Of a DNA stretch of 64,000 bases, positions 21,641 through 33,930 are shown in pieces. Where the stretch lies: positions 71,833,299 to 71,897,298 of the forward strand of contig NC_045441.1 in NCBI RefSeq assembly GCF_002776525.5. The letters are read 5' to 3'. The stretch comes from Piliocolobus tephrosceles. Its lineage: Eukaryota > Chordata > Mammalia > Primates > Cercopithecidae. The position numbers and the translations under genes are program-made. The notes under the pieces are model-generated. The model saw only the letters and a list, made by a program, of their open reading frames with translations, did not search any database and was not told the origin of the DNA. Every line of letters begins with the position of its first letter. Within the stretch, counting starts at the first letter, position 1.

Positions 21641-24218
21641 AAACCAACTATTAACAGAGCTCAAGAAATTACCAAAATTACTAATTTTTAATTCATTTTA
21701 ATTTAAGTAACAGTATTTATATTATTATATTTTAAATACATTTTAATTAATAATTGCACATATAACTTATTCCTTTTGTTTCTACATTGGGTATACTAAT
21801 GTCATTCTTTCTAAGTACCGAATTAACGCCACCGTCCTCATTGCTCAGACCCTGTATTACAAGAACATGCTTTGCAAAGAGAATCAATTACTTGAGTTCT
21901 GAACAATACTAATTGTTGAATCGGTCAACAGTGAATGAAGGTATGTAAAAGAAATACATAAAAAAGAAATAATGTGACAATTTTATGCATTTGAACCTAT
22001 GTAATCTGTGTCCTAAATATGTGTTAACTTTTCTAAACATGTATTAACTTTCCCCACTTGTTTACAGATGATTCTTGTTAGATTTCATCTTTGAGAGAAT
22101 TGATAATTTTCTATATTTTTTAAAAAATTTCAATGGATAGCAATAATGAGGAGTCAAGTAATTGGTCCCTAGATTTAATAAGAACCATTTCACATATTGT
22201 AGGACCGTCTTAATATTTATATTTCTATCCTTTTGATGAAATTCAAGTGCATAAAATCTTTGCTTGGCAGTCATTTGTATTTGATTGAAATGTGAAATAT
22301 GCAGATTGAGAAAAGGTTGAATTAGGAAATACATTTATCACATTTTCACTTCAACATGACAATAAATCTCTCCATTAGATGAAACCAGCCATGTAACTGC
22401 CTGCTTCCTTTAGGTGGAAAGATATCATAAAACTCAATCTATTTTGTGAAACCTTCCTGCAGGAGACTAAAGTAAGCAACAAACCAAAACCAACAAAATG
22501 CCTGAGCAACACCTATTCAAGCTCAATCACAAAGAAAACATTGTAGACTATTAAAATTTCTACATACATAGCATATTTCCATGGCATATCTCCATTTCTT
22601 AGGGTGCTAATTTTTTCATTTCTCTTCACTATAGCCATGCATGCTTGGTAGCAATATATTCTTAGCCACTTACTTTGACAAGGGAGAAACTAATGAATAA
22701 AAAGGTTGACTAGTTTATTGAAGGTCACTTTAGCGGTAGTTCAGCCAAGAAAAGAACTGCTCTTTCTCCCTCCTACCTTAGGCGATTGCTTGAAATTTAA
22801 TTTGGGTGTATATATTTCCTATGAAAGCTCAGATCACGAACATATTTTAGCTTAAAGTGCTGCAAGATACGCTTTTGGCTTGAGTTTCCCATCCAGAGAA
22901 ATCAAATGGAGAAGAGGAAGAATAATCCCAGGAACAAGACGGAAGACCCCTACCGTTGCCATCTTGGCCAAATCATGAATCAGGTATTAAAAATCAAGGT
23001 TTATACCCACAGTACATTCCAATAACATTCCTGTAATACTATGAATATTTCTATTAATATGACAATCAAAACAAAGTTCACAAGTATTAGAATCAAAATT
23101 AAAACTATGGTTAACTTTACTCCAAGATCTTTTTTTGAGTAATTAGACTCAATACACCTGGGGACTTCAGGAGATTATATAAAACCTAGCTAAGATAAGT
23201 CCATGTAAGGAGCCACCTTACATCAAGTTTGCACGTCGACTTGACAGCATCTTCTTCCAAGCACCTGAAGTTCTTTGCCTGAGAGGTTTTTCGTACTAGA
23301 GGAGGATGCTTCGATCCAGAAACAGGGGAAGTGGTAGGGTATTATTGTACTGGAGCTTAGCGCTACAGTAGTTGGTGAATAAATACCCTACCTTTCTTGC
23401 TGTTCCAGAGGGAGTGGACAATTATTTGTAGTTCTTCAAACATTAATCCTGCATTTGAAGGCTCTTACAATGACTGCAGTCAATATGCAAATGTAACAAC
23501 ACCAGGCCAGAAGTCTTGTGTAAGCCAATAGTTTGATAGCAATTATATTCATGACACTTTAAGGATTTATACTATAAGAAGCTTTATTGAAAAGATGATA
23601 ATACAAAGACAGTTCACTGTGCGATGTTTGATCTCAGGTTGCAAGCCATTTTAGGTAAAAGAAAAGAATAAGGAAAAAAATTCAGAGACTGGAGTAATCA
23701 CTTTCTTAAGAACAATTATCTGATTGGAGTCAAGAAGGTATAATGGGAAATAATGAGAGATAAGGTTGAATAGATAAGGAGTCGGGGAATCAAATTTTAA
23801 AGATTTTTGCATTTGATTTAATAATTCTTACATAACGACTATAGGTTCTTGACTGTCTTTTAAGATCGATCTAATACCTACTTTAGAGAGAGAGGAGCCA
23901 AATGACCTATTAAATGTATTTTCAGTCATTTATTGTGGTATTTTAATAACGCAAAAGTAAATATCAGAAATATAACAAAATTTAAAAATGTGCCTATATA
24001 GGGACTTATTGATTCTCTGTAAATATCACCACTCTAAGAAACGAGAACATTTATCTTAGTATTACATGATAAAGATTTAAGGTAGCCATAGAAACTAGGT
24101 TTATTCTTGATCAACAATATTCCACTGACTTGATAGATGGATACCTTCTATTGAATAAATGAGTGACTCTTAAGGAAGACCTCAATGTATAAGAATATGA
24201 CCTCAAAAAACCCCACAT
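21641..24218. other. Unassigned low-copy sequence
   Basis: AT-rich region without a repeat I can name. Two spots stand out. One is a 39-codon frame at 22906-23025 that contains CAG|GTATTA, a donor-like splice junction. The other is a stretch at about 23160-23400 with a TATA-like box and, about 200 bases later, AATAAA. Neither amounts to a supported gene. Confidence 0.45.
23174..23386 (+). promoter_or_regulatory. Weak candidate: TATA-like box followed by poly-A signal (possible solo LTR)
   Basis: TATATAAAACC at 23176-23186 is followed about 200 bases later by AATAAA at 23380-23385 and a pyrimidine-rich stretch. This spacing is typical of retroviral LTRs. I see no clear TG...CA ends or target duplication, and AT-rich DNA produces both signals by chance. 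Confidence 0.2.
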
Positions 24219-24498
24219 GACTGGGTGCAGTGGCTCACGCCTGTAATCCCAGAATTTTGGGAGGCCGAAGCAGGTGGATCACCTGAGGTCAGGAGTTTGA
24301 GACCAGCCTGGCAAACCTGGTGAAACCCTGTCTCTATAAAAATACAAAAATTAGCTGGGCATAACGGTGGGTGCCTGTAATCTCAGCTACGTGGGAGGCT
24401 GAGACAGGAGAATCCCTTGAACCCGGGAGGTGGAGGTTGCAGTTACCTGCCATCATGCCACTGCACTCCAGACTGGGTGACAGGGCGAGACTCCATGT

Positions 24499-24535
<37 letters not shown>
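24219..24535 (+). mobile_element. Alu (AluS-like), sense
   Basis: Full-length plus-strand Alu from CTGGGTGCAGTGGCTCACGC to a 36-A tail. The left arm has CACCTGAGGTCAGGAGTTTG and the right arm GGAGGTGGAGGTTGCAGT, typical of AluS. Several substitutions indicate it is not recent. The open frame 24417-24611 is an Alu/poly-A artefact. Confidence 0.93.
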
Positions 24536-24537
<2 letters not shown>

Positions 24538-24720
24538 ATGAAAGTAAGGTAGTTACTCTTCTGCCTAGAATGCCAGGAGTGACAGATTTATTTGTTTCTG
24601 GAAATAATTAGAATTAAAGGTCATTTTTAAATAAGAGATAAAACCAAGGGTTTGTGAGGCTTTATCATTTAAAGCAAATCCAATAGATGTGTTGATATTT
24701 ATAGAAAAGGATTTTTTGTC

Positions 24721-25372
24721 GTTTGTTTTTAAAATTATTTTTATTTTTAGATTTTTGTTTAAATAAATGGATAAATTTGTATTTATCATGTACAACATGT
24801 TGTTTGAAATATATATGCACTGTAGGATGGTTAAATCTTTCTAATTAACATATGAGATATCTCACAAAGCTATCTTTTTTTTTTTTGTAGTGAGAACACT
24901 TAAAATCTGCTTGCCTAGTATTTGTCAAGAAAGCAATCTATTGTTGGCAACTGTAGTCACTATGTTATACAATAGAAGATCTCTTGAACTTATTCCGTCT
25001 AACTGAAATTTGGTATCCTTTGATCAGCGTCTCTCCAGTCCCCAGATCTGAGCCTCTTGTAACCACCATTCTACTCTCTATTTCTATGAGTTCAATTTTT
25101 TAGATTTGATATGAGTGAGATCATGTGGTATTTGTCATTCTTTGACTGGCTTATTTCATTTAATATAATCTCCTCCAGGTTCATCCATGTTGTCTCAAAT
25201 GACAGCAGTTCCTTCTTCTTTATGACTGACTAGTATTCCATTATTTATTTATACCACATATTCGTTATCCATCCATCCATTATTAGACACTTTGGTTGCT
25301 TCCTGTCTTGGCTATTCATTCATGCTGCAATCAATATGAAAGTGCAGATATCTCTTTGAGGTACTGATTTAC

Positions 25373-25440
<68 letters not shown>

Positions 25441-25452
25441 CACACACACACA

Positions 25453-25494
<42 letters not shown>

Positions 25495-25838
25495 AGGTAC
25501 TGAGATTGCTGGATCAGATGGTAGTTCTACTTTAAATTTTTGGAGGAACCTCCATATCGTTTTCCATAATGGCTCTACATTCCTAGCAACAGGGCGCAAA
25601 AGTTTTCCTTTTTCTCTGCATCCCCATCAAAATTTCTCTTTTGTGGTTTTAATAATAGCTATTGTGACAGGTATGAATTAATATGTTATTGTAGTTTTAA
25701 TTTGCAGTTCCCTGATGATTAGTGAAATTGGGCATTTTTTCATCAACCTATTGATGAAATGAACTAAAAGAAGGTCATTCGTATGCCTTCTTTTGAGAAA
25801 TGTCTATTCGGGTCAGAAATGTCTATTTGCCCATTTTG
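24721..25838 (-). mobile_element. LINE-1 (L1MA/L1MB-age) 3' end, antisense
   Basis: Minus-strand L1 3'UTR (TGTAGGATGGTTAAATCTTT, AACATATGAGATATCTCACA) followed by the antisense C-terminal part of ORF2 (GAGATCATGTGGTATTTGTC; GGTTCATCCATGTTGTC; TGCTGGATCAGATGGTAGTT; TAATTTGCAGTTCCCTGATG). A compound microsatellite at 25381-25493 interrupts ORF2. The element is cut at about 25838 by the 3' end of L1-F, also antisense. Confidence 0.8.
25381..25493. repeat. Compound microsatellite (TA)n-(CA)n
   Basis: About 55 bases of uninterrupted TA dinucleotides, a short TTTATA spacer, then about 54 bases of CA with a single CAG interruption. It sits inside an antisense L1 ORF2 fragment. The 73-codon antisense frame across it (GV and IY dipeptides) is an artefact of the repeat. 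Confidence 0.97.
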
Positions 25839-25844
25839 ATTTTA

Positions 25845-26079
25845 ATTTAATTTAAGTTTCAACTTTTATTTTAGGTGCAGGGGTTCATGGGCAGGTTGGT
25901 AATATAGATAAATTGTGTGCCACAGGGGTTTGGTATACAGATTATTTCAACACCCACGCAATAACATAATACCTCATGGGTAGTGCTTTTATCCTTAGCC
26001 TCTTTTCTCCCTCCACCTTCAAGTAGGCCCTAGTGTCTGTTGTTCCCTTCTTTGTGTCCGTATGTACTCAATGTTTAGT
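25845..26079 (-). mobile_element. L1-F: LINE-1 3'UTR, antisense
   Basis: Antisense 3'UTR of a near full-length L1, starting AACTTTTATTTTAGGTGCAG and running through CCCTAGTGTCTGTTGTTCCC. The ending is the L1PB/L1MA type. It lies directly against the older antisense L1 to the left. Confidence 0.85.
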
Positions 26080-29000
26080 TCCCATACAAGAGAGAACACA
26101 AGATATTTGGTTTTCTGATCCTGCGTTAGTTCACTTAGGATAATGATCTCCAGCTCCACCCATGTTGCTGCAAAGGATGTGATCTTGTTCTTTTTTATGG
26201 TTGCATAGTATTGCAGTGTATATGTACCACATATTCTTATCCAGTCTACTGTTGATGGGTGTTTAGGTTGATTCAATGATTTTGCTATTATGAATACTGT
26301 CGCAATGAGCTTAAATGTGCATGTGTCTTTATGGTAGAATGACTTATATTCCCTTGTGTATATACCCAACAATGGGATTGCTGGATCAAATGGTAATTCT
26401 GCTTTGGGTTCTTCAAGAAATTGCCAAACTGCTTTTCACAGTGGCAAAATAATTTGCATTCCCACCAGCGGTGTATAAGCACTCCCTTTTCTCCACAACC
26501 TTACCAACGTCTTTTATTTTTTGACTTTGTAATAATAGCCATTCTGACTCGTGTGAGATGGTAACTCATGGTAGTTTTGACTTGTATTTCTCTAATGATT
26601 AGTGATATTGAGCATTTTTTATATGCTTCTTGGCCACTTTTATGTCTTCTTTTAAAATGTCTGCTCATGTCCTTTGCCCACTTTTTAATGGGTGATACAA
26701 TATAATTTGGCTCTGTTTCCCCACCCAAATCTCACAATGTTGAATTGTGATCCCAAGTGTTGGAGGTGGGAGCTGGTGGAAGTTGAGTGGATCATGGTTA
26801 TGGTTTCTAATAGTTTAGTATCATCCCCTTAGTGCTGTCTCATGATAGAGTTCTCATGAGATCTAGTTGTTTGAAAATATGTAGCACCTCCCCCTTCACT
26901 CGCTCTCCTGCCAGCCATGTCAAGATGTGCCAGCTTCCCCTTGGCCTTTCACCATGATTGTAAGTTTCCTGAGGCTTCCTCACAAGCAGAAGCCTATACA
27001 ACCCACAAAACCATAAGCCAATTAAGCCTCTTTTCTTTATAGATTACACAGTCTCAGGCAGTTCTTTATAGTAGTGCAAAAAAAAAAAAAAAAAAAAAAA
27101 AAAAGACTAATACAATGGGGTTGCTTGTTTTTTGCTTGTTGATTTGTTTAAGTTTCTTATAGAATCTGGGCATTAGACCTTTGTTGGATGCATAGTTTGT
27201 TAATATTTTCTCCCATTCTGTAGGCCATCTGTTAACTGTTTTACTTGGTTATTTTGCTGAGCCAGAAGCTCTTTAGTTTAATTAACACCCATTTGTCACT
27301 TTCTGATTTTGTTGCTTTTGCCTTTTAGATTCTTTGTCTAAGACAATGCTCAGAATATATTTTTTCTAGATTTTCTTCTAGGACTTGTATAGTTTGAGAT
27401 CTTACATTTAAGTCTTTAATTCAACTTGAGCTGTTTTTAGTACATGGTAAGAGGTAGGGATCTAGCTTCGTTCTTCTATACATGGTAATCTAGTTTTCCC
27501 AGCACCATTTATTAAATATGGTGTCCTTTCATCATTGTGTATTTTTGTTGAAGTTGTGAAAGATCAGTTGGTTGTAGGTGTGTATTTCTATTAATATTTC
27601 TGAGTGTTGTATTCTATGCTATTGGTCTATGTGTCTATTTTTGTACCAGTATTATGTTATTTTGTTTGCTATATCCTTGAAGTATAATTTAAAGCCAGAT
27701 AATGTGATGACTCTAGGTTTATTCTTTTTGCTTAGAATTGTTTGGGCTATTCAGGTCCTTTTTTGTTTGCATATTAATTTTATAATTGATTTTTCTAATT
27801 CTGTGAAACATGACATCAGTGATTTAACAGGAATTGTTGAATCTATAGATTGCTTTGGGCAGTATGGTTATTTTAACAATATTGATTTTTTCCAATTCAT
27901 CATCATAGGATGTTTTTGCTATTTCTGTATATCACCTATAATTTCTTTTCAGCAATGTTTTGTAGTTTTCCTTGTAGAGATCTTTCACTTACATGGTTAC
28001 ATGTATTCCTAAGGATTTTGTTTTATTTGATTTTATTTTGCTATAGTGAATGAGATTGACATATTGATTGGGTTTTCAGCTTGAATGTTATTGGTGTATA
28101 GAAATGCCACTTATTTTTGTGTATTCATTAGCTATCCTGAAACTTTAATAAAGTTTTTTTTATCAGGTCTAGGAGCCTTTAGAGGAATCTTTGGGGTTTA
28201 CTAGGTTTAAAACCATATAATCAGTGAATGGAGATAATTTGGCCTTTTCTTTTCTTATTTGAATGCCTTTTTATGTTTTTCTCTTGCCTGATTTCCTAGG
28301 TAGGATTTCCAGTACTACACTGAATATGAGTGCTAAGAGTGGACATCCTTGTCTTCTTCCAGTTCTTATGGAAAACGCTTTCAACTTTGCCCATTCAGTA
28401 TGATGTGAACTGTGGGCTTGTCATATATGGCTCTTGTTATTTTGAGATATATTCTTCAATGCCTAGTTTGTTGGATGTTTTTATCATGATGTCATGTTGA
28501 ATTTTATCAAGACCTTTTCCTGCATCTATTGAAATGATTATATTGTTTTTGCTTTTAATTCTGTTTATGTGGTGAATCACATTTATTGATTTGTGTATGT
28601 TGAACCAGCCCTGCATCCCAGGAATAAAGCCTACTTGATCGTGGTGAATTAACTTTTTTTTATGTGCTACTAGATTTGGCTTGCTAGTATTTTGTTGAGG
28701 ATATTTGCATTTATATCCATCAGGCATAATTGCCTGTAGTTGTCATTTTTTATTGTATTCATACCAGATTTTGGTATCAGGGTGATACTGGTTTCACAAA
28801 ATAAGTTAGTAAGGAATTCCTTCTCTTCAATTTTTTGTAATGGTTTCAGGAAGATTGGTACAAGCACTACTTTGTATATCTGGTAGGATTCAGTTGTGAA
28901 TCCATCTGGTTACAGTCTTTTTTTTTTTTTTTTTTTTTGGTTAAACTATTTTTATTACTGATCCAATTTCATTATTCGTTATTGGTCTATTCAGACTTTC

Positions 29001-30308
29001 AATTTCTTCCTGGTTCAATACTGAGAGGTGGTTTATGTTTTCAGGGATTTATGAATTTCCTCTATGTTTTCTAGTTTATGTGGAGAGATGTTAAGAGTGT
29101 TCTCTGAGGATATTTTGTATTTCTGTGTTATCAGTTTTAATATCACCTTTGTCATTTATGATTTTCCTTATTTAAATTATCTCTCCTTTTTTTCTTGGTT
29201 AGTCTAGTTAGCCAGCTATCAATTTTGTTTATCCTTTCAAAGAACTCCCTTTTCATTTTGTTGAGTATTTACATGGTTTTTTGGTCTCGATTTCATTCAA
29301 TTCTGCTATAATCTTTATTATTTATTTAGTTCTGCTAACTTTGGTTTCATTTTTCTTGTTCCATTAGGTGTGACATTAGTTTGTTCATTTGAGATCTTTC
29401 TATTTTTTCAGTGTAGCCATTTAGTGCTATATACTTTCCTCTCAATATTGCTTTTGTTATATCCCAGAGGTTTTCGTATGTTGGGTCCCTATTTTCATTT
29501 GTTTCTAATTTTTTTTTTTTCATCTTCATTTTGTTTATGCAAAAGTCATTCTGGAGCGAGTTGTTTAGTTTCCACCTACTCTTGTGGTTTTGAGAGTACC
29601 TCTTGCTATTGATTTCTAATTTCCTTCCACTGTAGTCTGAGAAGATACCCAACAGGAATTTTATTGTTATTTTTTGAATTCATTAAGACTTGCTTTATGA
29701 CAAGGTATGTGACCAATTTTAGAGACTGTTCTGTGCACAGAGGAGAAAATATACATATTATGGTTGTTTGATGAAATATTCTATAGAGGAGTGTGAGAGA
29801 CATTTGTCAAGAGTCCAATTTAATCTAGAGTTTGTTTTCTGCCTCGATCATCTGTCTAGTGTTGTCAGTGGAGTGTTTAAGTCCCCACTACTACTGTATG
29901 TCTGTCTACCTCTTTTATAAGTCTAGTAGTACTTGTCTTATAAATCTGGGTGCTCCAATATTGGGTGCATATATTTTTAAAATAGTTAAATCTTCTTGTT
30001 GAATTTAATGCTGTATTATTATATAATGCCCTTCTTTATCTCTTTCTATTTGTGTTGGTTTAAAGTCTGTTTTATCTGATACAAGAACAGCAACCCTTGC
30101 TCTTTTTTGTTTTCCATTTGCATAATAAATCTTTCTCCATCCCTTTACATTGCACCTATAGGTGTCATTATGTGTGTGATCAATCTTAAAGACATTGGAA
30201 GGTTGGGCCTTATTTTTGTTAACCAATTTATCACTCTATGCTTTAAGTGAGCATTTTGGCCATTTACGTTCAAGGTTAATACTGATATGTAATGTGTTGT
30301 TCTGTCAT
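26080..30308 (-). pseudogene. L1-F ORF2 remnant, full span, antisense
   Basis: Complete span of L1 ORF2 on the minus strand, from an ATG at 30308-30306 (reading ATGACAGAACAACAC) to about 26080. Without the 422-bp LTR inside it the span is about 3.8 kb, as expected for about 1,275 residues. Readable pieces are an endonuclease part (30226-30005), a linker (29652-29347) and RT (28727-28437, with QVGFIPGMQGWF and IISIDAGKGLDKIQH, keeping the first motif-A aspartate). The C-terminal part covers 26482-26019. The FADD motif is changed to F-T-D-Y at 28217-28228. Frames are broken, so no enzyme is made. Confidence 0.85.
26693..27114 (+). mobile_element. THE1-type MaLR LTR with 5-bp target duplication
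   Basis: Plus-strand LTR starting TGATACAATATAATTTGGCT and ending GACTAATACA, within L1-F ORF2. ATGGG flanks it on both sides (26688-26692 and 27115-27119), a 5-bp target duplication as usual for MaLR. Visible LTR blocks are CACCTCCCCCTTCACTCGCT, GCCTTTCACCATGATTGTAA and CCAATTAAGCCTCTTTTCTT. Near the end, an A27 run (27078-27104) replaces what is normally a few bases. Confidence 0.92.
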
Positions 30309-30339
30309 AGTTTTATTAGCTATTTGTTTTGTAGTCTCC

Positions 30340-31440
30340 ATTGTATAATTGTTGTATGGGATCTGTGAGCTTTGTACTTATGTGTGCTTTTATGGTAGTA
30401 AATATTACTCTTTAATTTTCATTTTTATAACTCCTTTGAGCATTTCTTATAGGACTGATTGGTTGATGAAATTTCTTAACAGTTGGTTGTTTGGGAAATA
30501 CTTTATTTCTCCTTGACTTACGAGCTTAGTTTAGGAGGATATGAAATTTTTGGCTGTCATCGTTTTTCTTTAATAAGGCTAAAAATCAGACCCCAATCTC
30601 TTCTGGTTTATAAGGTTTCTCCTGAGAAGTCTGATGTTTGTCTGACTAGATTTCCTTTATAGGAAAAGTTGTGACTGTTCTCTAGCTGCCATTAGGAATT
30701 TTTCTTTTGCATTGAACTTGTGTAGTCTGATGACTGTATGCCTTGGGGAGGGTCATCTTGTGTAGTATTTTGCAGGTGTTCTCTAAATCTCTTGTATCTG
30801 AATGTCAAACTATCTAGCAAGATTAGGAAATATTGTTTCTGAATTATTCCCTCAAATATGTTTTCTTAAATCACTTACTCCCTGTTTTTGTCTTTCAGGC
30901 ATGCCAATAAGTCATAAATTTGTCTGCTTTACATAATCCCTTAAAGGCTTCGTTCATTTTTTTTTTTTTTTTCAATTCTTGTTTCTTTATTTTTGTCAGA
31001 TTGGGTCAGTTCAAAAGACTAGTCTTCAAGCTCTGAAATTCGTTCTTCTGCTTCATCTAGTCTGTTGTTAAAGTTTACAACCATATTTTAAATGTCACTT
31101 AGTGAATTTCAATTCCCAAAATTCTATTTTTTTTTCTAAATACAGCTATCTTGTCTTTCATAACCTTAACAATTTTTGTTTTTTGTTTTTACTGGATTTC
31201 AATGTTCTCTTAGATCTTGTTAAGTTTCCTTGCAACCCATACTTTGAATTCTTTATGTTTTTCCAGACTTTTCAATTTGGCTAGGATCCATTGCAAGAGA
31301 GCTAGTGTCATTCTTTAGAGGTGTCAAGACACTTTAGCTTTTTGTACTGCTGAAATTCTTGCACTGACTCTTTCTCATCTGAGGGAGCTATTGTTTCTTA
31401 TTTTTGAATTTGCTATTGTTTGGATGGGAGTTTTCAAAAA
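30340..31440 (-). pseudogene. L1-F ORF1 remnant, antisense
   Basis: Antisense remnant of the L1 ORF1 RNA-binding protein, between ORF2 and the 5'UTR. Its C-terminal part is at the left (about 30430-30650), the RNA-binding core lies around 30700-30920, and the coiled-coil part is at the right to about 31440. A T-run near 30957-30972 breaks it. No frame is open over more than about 60 codons. Confidence 0.65.
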
Positions 31441-32975
31441 TTATTTTTCCCTCAAGAGAATAACTGTCATGCATGCTTTGTATAATTGTTTGGCTTTGTT
31501 TCTGGCTGCTTTCAGGGAGCCAGGCTCTGCATGGGTTTCCTGGTTGTTAACAGCTTCTGCATAGTGGCTTTCTCAGATGGTCCTCATTATACTGGTGTAT
31601 TGAATGTCTGAGCTGACACACTTTCTCCTGCGGTGCTGAGGATGTGGGGATCTCAGGAAGCTTATCTTGTGAACCAGCATTAAGCCCTTTTAACAGCAGG
31701 GTTTTTATTTGGTGGTGCATTTCAGGCTGCAGTCTAGTAGATAATGCTTAAGAGTGAGTGCCAGCTCACCCTCAGGTAGGATGATATTGGGGTGCACTGA
31801 GGTCTCAGGGAAAGGAGCAGGGAGGGTGCAGCAGCTCCTTGTCCTGATTTGCAGGAATGCTATCCACTTCCCTGTCACACTTCTGTCACAGGGCTCATGA
31901 CCATCCGTTAAGAAAGCCGTTGTCCATTAGTTGCCAGCTACAATGCTGCTACAGGCTGTGGATACACCCTTCTGATGGCTACCAACAAAGTGGGCTCAGC
32001 GCAGGACCTTTTCTCCCAGTCCAGAGCAGGAAACTCCATGATTTGCCTGTCCTGTTACCAGCATGCTGCCACCCGGTGTAGGGAGAGGGAGTTGGACCCT
32101 GCCCTTCATGTAAGCCCAAGCAGTGCAGGCTCACTTTTGGGAGAGGTGGATCCACTGTGAAAAGCATGAAAAATGCTTTCTCTAAGTGCACACTCATTGG
32201 TCTCCCCTGGGAAGAACCACTGCCATGTCTGCAGCAGTTGACAGATGTGGGAGTGGCAGGAGATGACCCCTTCTCCGCATCCATGCCCAGGCATCAGTGA
32301 TGTCTCCTTCAGCAACTGGCACTGCAGAGTGTTATTTATTTATTTATTTTTCCTATGGAAGGCTTTGGCTGGCTGTGCTTCCCTATTCCATAAGGATGGC
32401 CTATGCTGAGGATTATATCTGCAGTGGTCCTGTAGCTCCCTGGGGACTTGTTGGCCCCCTGTGCTTTCCAGTCATACCACTTATGAGGTATGTTTGTGGG
32501 GAATCTAGTGGTGTCATAACTCGAGAGCAGATAATTCCTGGATAGGGCAGTGTCCCATCACAGGTGCAACACCAGTGTGGTGATCACTGTCTCAGTTCAG
32601 GTCTTGAGAGTGAGGGCATGCCTGCGAGAGCTGACCACCTGGTTCTCTTTCCTCAAGAAGTTTCCAAATTGTTATTGAATGTGCTTCCCTGGGTTACAGG
32701 AGCAGAGGGGCTCCCCAACCATTTGCAATCAGCAGATTGTCAGACAGGCAATGGGAGCAGAGAAGCACTCCTACCTATCCTTTCCATGTGGCCCCAAGTT
32801 CCAAACTCTTGCTTCTTTCTTTTCTGCACCCCAGTTTTTCCCTGTGGAGACTCTGACAGGTCATGGCTCCCTTTCCTCAGTTTTCCATTTGAAACTTGTC
32901 CAGTAGCAAGTAGCTTTGACCTTTTTTTCTGGGGAGAACAGGATTCTGATGTCCCTGGTTGGTTATGTTGAAAAA
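31441..32975 (-). mobile_element. L1-F 5'UTR, antisense
   Basis: About 1.5 kb of G+C-richer sequence next to the antisense ORF1, in the position of an L1 5'UTR. I do not see the usual terminal GCCATCTTG at the right edge, so the element is probably slightly 5'-truncated or diverged there. Frames such as 32564-32971 and antisense 31979-32284 lie in this non-coding region and are not supported as genes. Confidence 0.65.
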
Positions 32976-33844
32976 ATTTTTTCTGTAGAAGGATTTTTAA
33001 AATATTGACTGAAATATTGGAAACATTTCAGGAATGATTTGTAAGTCATTACTACAGTTTTATTTTTGTCAGTCCTTTTACCCGTTGATAGAATGATTCT
33101 TGAAAATATGCACCAACAGGTTATTTAGAAACTCTTAATTTTAATATAAGATATTACAATGATATATTAATTAATGCTTCTATCATAACTAAAATCTACC
33201 TGCGATTGATTGTTATATGGCCAATATTTTCCATTTTAAGTCAAATTTGAAATGTAGAGAAAGGAATTACAATGGGATTTTAAAGCTTTCTTTTAGTGAG
33301 CAAATGAATATAGTCTAGATATGATTAAGAATACTCTCCATCCCATGTTCATTTGTACTTGGGGCACAAATCCCTTGTGTTAGGCTAATTCCAGTGAAGT
33401 GGTGATAGTAATTATTTGATACTATAGTTTTATTCCTTGCTTTTTTTAACAATGCACAGTACATGGATATATATGTAACTGCCATAAAAATAATAAATTA
33501 TGCATATCCAACTGAACATAATGGTCTAAAATTGAAAATATCACAGGCAAAGCATTATGCTCGATAGTATCTCAGGCAGACAACTGCATAAATTCAAAAC
33601 TATTTCTATGATATTAAAGGTATTAGAAAGGGGAGAATAATGAAAATTTGAGAAGAAATGTAATCAAAATGGAGTACACTGTTACACTTCAAATATCACA
33701 GATTTTTTTGGAATGTTTTAAATTGTTTTAATTTCATATATGGGTAATTATTAAAATTTAAAATCATCAATTATTTTACATAATATAACTGTAAATATAC
33801 TAAAAGGATCAGTTTTAGATCATGACAGAGATCAGACTTAACTA
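32976..33844. other. Unassigned low-copy sequence
   Basis: AT-rich sequence between L1-F and the HERV-K-class LTR. No repeat family or coding frame is recognised. Confidence 0.5.
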
Positions 33845-33930
33845 CTGATGTGTTGCAGGAAATCAGGGACCCCGAATGGAGAGACTGGCCGGAGCTGTAG
33901 CAGAGGAATATAAATTGTGAAGATTTCTTG

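Noticed and set aside
25378..25599. Antisense frame with GV and IY dipeptide repeats
   Set aside because: Direct translation of the (TA)n-(CA)n microsatellite and L1 sequence.
27578..28012. 144-codon hydrophobic plus-strand frame that looks like a membrane protein
   Set aside because: It is the wrong strand of L1-F ORF2; antisense of AT-rich L1 often yields F/I/L/Y-rich pseudo-membrane frames.
32564..32971. 135-codon plus-strand frame
   Set aside because: Lies in the antisense L1-F 5'UTR; no recognised domain and overlapped by other frames.
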